DNA of 64,000 bases, taken from positions 2,418,001-2,482,000 of the forward strand of contig NZ_CP043959.1 in the NCBI RefSeq assembly GCF_008632955.1. Direction: 5' to 3'. The position numbers were made by a program, and so were the translations under genes. Under the pieces are notes generated by a model, which searched no databases, was not told where the DNA came from, and worked only from the letters and a program-made list of their open reading frames with translations. Origin of the DNA: Streptomyces tendae. Its GTDB lineage: Bacteria; Actinomycetota; Actinomycetes; Streptomycetales; Streptomycetaceae. Of this stretch, positions 60,271-64,000 are shown piece after piece. The number at the start of each line of letters is the position of its first letter. Positions within the stretch are counted from its first letter, which is position 1.

Positions 60271-62316
60271 GTGTCCAAACTGACCGACGTGCCCAAACGC
60301 ATCCTCATCGGGCGCGCACTGCGCAGCGACCGGCTGGGGGAGACCCTCCTGCCGAAGCGCGTCGCACTCCCCGTGTTCGCGTCCGACCCGCTGTCCTCCG
60401 TGGCGTACGCGCCGGGGGAGGTGCTGCTGGTCCTGTCCATCGCGGGCCTGTCGGCGTACCACTTCAGCCCCTGGATCGCGGTCGCGGTCGTCGTGCTGAT
60501 GTTCACCGTGGTCGCCTCCTACCGGCAGAACGTGCACGCCTACCCCAGCGGCGGCGGCGACTACGAGGTGGCCACCACCAACCTCGGCCCGAAGGCCGGC
60601 CTGACCGTCGCGAGCGCCCTGCTCGTCGACTACGTGCTCACCGTCGCCGTGTCGATCTCCTCCGGCATCGAGAACCTCGGCTCCGCCGTGCCCTTCGTCG
60701 TCGAGAACAAGGTGCCCTGCGCGATCGGCGTGATCGTGCTGCTGACGGTGATGAACCTGCGCGGGGTCCGGGAGTCGGGCACACTCTTCGCGATCCCCAC
60801 GTACGTCTTCGTCGCGGGCGTCTTCCTGATGATCGCGTGGGGCGCCTTCCGCGGGGTGGTGCTCGGCGACGACATGCGGGCACCGACCGCCGACTTCGAG
60901 ATCAAACCCGAGCACCCCGGCCTCGCCGGCTTCGCCCTCGTCTTCCTGCTGCTGCGCGCCTTCTCCTCCGGCTGCGCCGCCCTCACCGGCGTCGAGGCGA
61001 TCTCCAACGGCGTGCCCGGCTTCCGCAAGCCCAAGTCGCGCAACGCGGCGACCACCCTCGCCCTGATGGGCCTGCTCGCCGTCACGATGTTCTGCGGCAT
61101 CATCGCGCTGGCCTCCGCCACCGACGTGCGGATGGCCGAGAACCCGGGCAAGGACCTGGTCCACAACGGTGTCCCGCTCGGCCCCGGCTACGTCCAGGAC
61201 CCGGTGATCTCGCAGGTCGCCGAGGCCGTTTTCGGCAGCGGCACCTTCCTGTTCGTCGTCCTCGCCGGCGCCACCGCCCTGGTGCTGTTCCTCGCCGCGA
61301 ACACCGCCTACAACGGCTTCCCGCTGCTCGGCTCGATCCTCGCCCAGGACCGCTACCTGCCCCGCCAGCTGCACACCCGCGGCGACCGCCTCGCCTTCTC
61401 CAACGGCATCCTGCTGCTCGCCGGCGCCGCCGGACTGCTGGTGTGGGTCTACGGCGCCGACTCCACCCGGCTGATCCAGCTGTACATCGTCGGTGTGTTC
61501 GTGTCCTTCACCCTCAGCCAGACCGGCATGGTGCGGCACTGGAACCGCCTGCTGGCCACCGAGAAGGACCAGGCCAAACGCCGGCACATGATCCGCTCCC
61601 GGGCCATCAACGCCTTCGGCGCCTTCTTCACCGGCCTGGTCCTGGTCGTCGTCCTGCTCACCAAGTTCACCCACGGCGCCTGGGTCGCGCTGCTCGGGAT
61701 GTGCATCTTCTACGCGACCATGACCGCGATCCGCCGCCACTACGACCGGGTCGCCGAGGAGATCGCCGCCCCCGAGACACCGGGCGAGGACACCGCACGT
61801 CCGTCCCGGGTCCACTCCGTGGTGCTGATCTCCAAGGTCCACCGCCCCACACTGCGCGCCCTCGCCTACGCCAAGCTGCTGCGTTCCGACACCCTTGAGG
61901 CGCTCAGCGTCAACGTGGACGCCGAGGAGACCCGGGCGCTGCGCGAGGAGTGGGAGCGGCGCGGCATCGACGTCCCCCTGAAGGTGCTCGACTCGCCGTA
62001 CCGGGAGGTCACCCGTCCGGTCATCGAGTACGTCAAGAGCCTGCGCGCGCAGTCGCCGCGCGACGTGGTGTCCGTGATCATCCCCGAGTACGTGGTCGGC
62101 CACTGGTACGAGCACTTCCTGCACAACCAGAGCGCGCTGCGGCTGAAGGGCCGGCTGCTGTTCACGCCCGGTGTGATGGTCACCTCGGTGCCCTACCAGC
62201 TGGAGTCCTCCGAGGCCGCGAAACTGCGGGCGCGCAGAAGGCAGAACTGGTCCGCGCCCGGCTCGGTGCGCCGGGGACCGGCGGAGCGGACGAAGGACAC
62301 CTCCCCGCGCACGTAG
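60271..62316 (+). CDS. KimA-like APC-superfamily transporter (probable K+/H+ symporter)
   Basis: 681 residues from the GTG at 60271. ILIGRALRSDRLGETLLPKRVALPVFASDPLSSVAYAPGE is very close in pattern to Bacillus KimA (YdaO), as are SYRQNVHAYPSGGGDYEVATTNLG, LLVDYVLTVAVSISSGIENL, AFSSGCAALTGVEAISNGVPGF and FSNGILLLAGAAGLLVW. The K+-contacting Asp/Tyr of KimA (SDxLSSVAY and VDYxLT) are kept. About 12 TM helices run to residue 480, then a 150-residue cytoplasmic domain (HSVVLISKVHRPTLRALAYAKLLRSDTLEALSVNVD) with USP-like character. Divergent TrkA genes support a K+ role; annotation as amino acid permease is the alternative. Confidence 0.85.
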   Translation: MSKLTDVPKRILIGRALRSDRLGETLLPKRVALPVFASDPLSSVAYAPGEVLLVLSIAGLSAYHFSPWIAVAVVVLMFTVVASYRQNVHAYPSGGGDYEVATTNLGPKAGLTVASALLVDYVLTVAVSISSGIENLGSAVPFVVENKVPCAIGVIVLLTVMNLRGVRESGTLFAIPTYVFVAGVFLMIAWGAFRGVVLGDDMRAPTADFEIKPEHPGLAGFALVFLLLRAFSSGCAALTGVEAISNGVPGFRKPKSRNAATTLALMGLLAVTMFCGIIALASATDVRMAENPGKDLVHNGVPLGPGYVQDPVISQVAEAVFGSGTFLFVVLAGATALVLFLAANTAYNGFPLLGSILAQDRYLPRQLHTRGDRLAFSNGILLLAGAAGLLVWVYGADSTRLIQLYIVGVFVSFTLSQTGMVRHWNRLLATEKDQAKRRHMIRSRAINAFGAFFTGLVLVVVLLTKFTHGAWVALLGMCIFYATMTAIRRHYDRVAEEIAAPETPGEDTARPSRVHSVVLISKVHRPTLRALAYAKLLRSDTLEALSVNVDAEETRALREEWERRGIDVPLKVLDSPYREVTRPVIEYVKSLRAQSPRDVVSVIIPEYVVGHWYEHFLHNQSALRLKGRLLFTPGVMVTSVPYQLESSEAAKLRARRRQNWSAPGSVRRGPAERTKDTSPRT

Positions 62317-62385
62317 ACTGGTGGGCTGTTGTCCCGGGCCGCAGGGCCCGGCCGCCCGTACCCGATGTTGTGGAGTCACCCCGCC

Positions 62386-63714
62386 ATGCAGGCAGAACCG
62401 AAGAAGTCACTGGTGGGGGAGGAGTACGAGGTCGAGATCGGCCCCGTCGCCCACGGCGGCCACTGCATCGCCCGTACGTCGGAGGGCCAGGTCCTCTTCG
62501 TCCGGCACGCTCTGCCCGGCGAGCGGGTCGTCGCCCGGGTCACCGAGGGCGAGGAGGGCGCGCGGTTCCTGCGCGCGGACGCGGTGACGGTGCTGGACGC
62601 CTCCAAGGACCGCATCGACGCCCCCTGCCCGTTCGCCGGTCCCGGCCGCTGCGGCGGCTGCGACTGGCAGCACGCCAAGCCCGGCGCCCAGCGGCGTCTC
62701 AAGGGTGAGGTCGTCGCCGAGCAGCTCCAGCGGCTTGCCGGGCTCACGCCCGAGGAGGCCGGCTGGGACGGCACGGTGATGCCCGCCGAGGGCGACAAGG
62801 TCCCGGCCGGCCAGGTCCCGTCGTGGCGCACGCGCGTGCAGTACGCGGTCACCGCCGACGGCCGCGCGGGTCTGCGCCGGCACCGCTCGCACGAGGTCGA
62901 GCCGATCGACCACTGCATGATCGCCGCGGAGGGCGTCAGCGAGCTGGGCATCGAGAAGCGGGACTGGACCGGCATGGACTCGGTCGAGGCGATCGCCGCG
63001 ACCGGTTCCCAGGACCGCCAGGTCGTCCTGACCCCCAAGCCCGGCGCCCGCCTCCCGCTGGTCGAACTGGACCGCCCCGTCTCGGTGCTGCGCATCGACG
63101 AGCGCAACGGCCAGGTGCACCGCGTGCACGGCCGCCCCTTCGTCCGCGAGCGCGCCGACGGCCGCACCCACCGGGTCGGCAACGGCGGCTTCTGGCAGGT
63201 CCACCCGAAGGCCGCCGACACCCTGGTCACCGCGGTCATGCAGGGCCTGCTGCCCCGCAAGGGCGACATGGCGCTCGACCTGTACTGCGGCGTCGGCCTG
63301 TTCGCCGGCGCGCTGGCCGACCGGGTCGGCGAGCAGGGCGCCGTCCTCGGCGTCGAGTCGGGCAAGCGCGCGGTGGAGGACGCCCGGCACAACCTCGCGG
63401 AGTTCCCGCGCGTGCGCATCGAACAGGGCAAGGTCGAGTCGGTCCTGCCCCGCACGGGCATCACCGAGGTCGACCTCGTCGTCCTCGACCCGCCCCGCGC
63501 GGGCGCCGGCCGCAAGACGGTCGAGCACCTGACGTCCCTGGGCGCCCGCCGCATCGCCTACGTGGCCTGCGACCCGGCCGCCCTCGCCCGCGACCTGGCG
63601 TACTTCCGGGACGGCGGGTACAAGGTGCGGACGCTGCGCGTCTTCGACCTGTTCCCGATGACGCATCACGTGGAGTGCGTGGCCATTCTGGAGCCTGCTG
63701 CCAAGGGCGCCTGA
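62386..63714 (+). CDS. TRAM-domain RumA/TrmA-like RNA (uracil-5-)-methyltransferase
   Basis: 442 residues from the ATG at 62386. The TRAM RNA-binding domain is at about 8-65 (EYEVEIGPVAHGGHCIARTSEGQVLFVRHALPGERVVARV). The [4Fe-4S] cysteines are in APCPFAGPGRCGGCDWQH near 85 and probably DHCMIA near 185. The SAM domain has LDLYCGVGLFAGALA near 308, VLDPPRAGAGRKTVEHL near 372, and the catalytic Cys in YVACDPAALARDLAYF near 400. It should methylate C5 of a uridine in 23S rRNA or tRNA. Which position cannot be told. Confidence 0.92.
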   Translation: MQAEPKKSLVGEEYEVEIGPVAHGGHCIARTSEGQVLFVRHALPGERVVARVTEGEEGARFLRADAVTVLDASKDRIDAPCPFAGPGRCGGCDWQHAKPGAQRRLKGEVVAEQLQRLAGLTPEEAGWDGTVMPAEGDKVPAGQVPSWRTRVQYAVTADGRAGLRRHRSHEVEPIDHCMIAAEGVSELGIEKRDWTGMDSVEAIAATGSQDRQVVLTPKPGARLPLVELDRPVSVLRIDERNGQVHRVHGRPFVRERADGRTHRVGNGGFWQVHPKAADTLVTAVMQGLLPRKGDMALDLYCGVGLFAGALADRVGEQGAVLGVESGKRAVEDARHNLAEFPRVRIEQGKVESVLPRTGITEVDLVVLDPPRAGAGRKTVEHLTSLGARRIAYVACDPAALARDLAYFRDGGYKVRTLRVFDLFPMTHHVECVAILEPAAKGA

Positions 63715-63729
63715 CCTGCGACTCAGCGG

Positions 63730-64000
63730 TGGCGCCGGGGTCTCGACCTGTTCCGCGATGTCCAGCAGGTCGAGGTCATCGCATCCCCACTCACCTGCGG
63801 GTTCGTGCTGGAGTGACTGGTAGGAGCGGCCGCGTGACGCCTGGACGCCGGGCTCTTGACGCCGACCCGCTCCGACAGTGCGTGCCAAAGATGCGGCTTC
63901 TCGTGCCGTCTGAGCCCCGAACGATCCCCGGACGCAAGAGCCGGATCCGGGTCCGTGACGAACTCGGTGAGCAGACCCACTCACGATCACGGTCGACCAC
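63730..64000 (-). pseudogene. Probable broken gene fragment running out of the window
   Basis: On the minus strand, from the window edge, one frame reads GLLTEFVTDPDPALASGDRSGLRRHEKPHLWHALSERVGVKSPASRRHA with reasonable codon bias. Near 63830 the sensible reading shifts to another frame (RSYQSLQHEPAGEWGCDDLDLLDIAEQVETPAPPLS) until about 63730. This looks like one gene with a frameshift. I do not recognise the family. The 5' end lies outside the window. Confidence 0.35.

Overview
The window is a piece of a high-G+C actinomycete chromosome, almost certainly Streptomyces. The grounds are very strong G/C third-position bias, many GTG/TTG starts, GTGA/ATGA start-stop overlaps, leaderless-looking genes, and gene families typical of the genus: DUF397/XRE/HATPase modules, ECF41 sigma factor, SpoIIE phosphatases, CutRS, DUF4193, DUF3710 and DUF3159. 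I see no rRNA, tRNA, CRISPR array or intact insertion sequence. The gene content is mostly chromosomal housekeeping, so the interest lies in regulatory sites, degenerate genes and repeats.

Left part (1-41.9 kb). A MoxR/DUF58/DUF4129 membrane-stress operon (1-3.5 kb) carries an apparent frameshift in moxR. Next come an alpha/beta hydrolase divergent from an ECF41 sigma factor, a HutC-type GntR regulator with its own operator-promoter, a ROK regulator, and a LuxR remnant lacking its receiver domain. Then follow a G/U-mismatch DNA glycosylase, purB, an SGNH hydrolase, two CNNM/CBS proteins, a GNAT enzyme and a MacB/FtsX-type ABC pair. A ribbon-helix-helix/Doc-like pair and a methyltransferase precede the biotin locus (bioF divergent from bioBAD). 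After it are a WhiJ-like XRE/DUF397/HATPase module, an NlpC/P60 hydrolase under a c-di-AMP (ydaO-type) riboswitch, a ClpP homologue lacking its catalytic Ser and His, an orphan Phd antitoxin, a TetR-controlled membrane protein, the urease operon ureABCFGD, a secreted tripeptidyl aminopeptidase (tap), a PlsC acyltransferase, RpiB and two SpoIIE-type phosphatases.

Junction (about 41.9-43 kb). The second SpoIIE gene is cut off at its 5' end. Directly beside it lies a roughly 100-bp inverted-repeat element with a 20-bp perfect core stem, then about 570 bp without a gene. From memory of S. coelicolor, genes to the left (purB, bio, urease, tap) belong near SCO12xx and genes to the right (cutRS, dut) near SCO58xx. 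I therefore infer a rearrangement breakpoint here relative to that species.

Right part (43-64 kb). This holds cutRS, DUF4193 and neighbours, a thioesterase, dut and DUF3710, an LD-carboxypeptidase, a secreted alginate-lyase-like protein with a DasR-like site in its promoter, an orphan ABC ATPase, kdpDE without kdpFABC, an OB-fold protein, DUF3159, two TrkA/RCK proteins divergent from a KimA-like APC permease, and a TRAM-domain RNA methyltransferase. KdpDE, the RCK pair and the KimA-like permease form a potassium-related neighbourhood; with the c-di-AMP riboswitch elsewhere in the window they suggest a c-di-AMP/turgor theme. The last 270 bases hold what looks like a broken minus-strand gene running out of the window.
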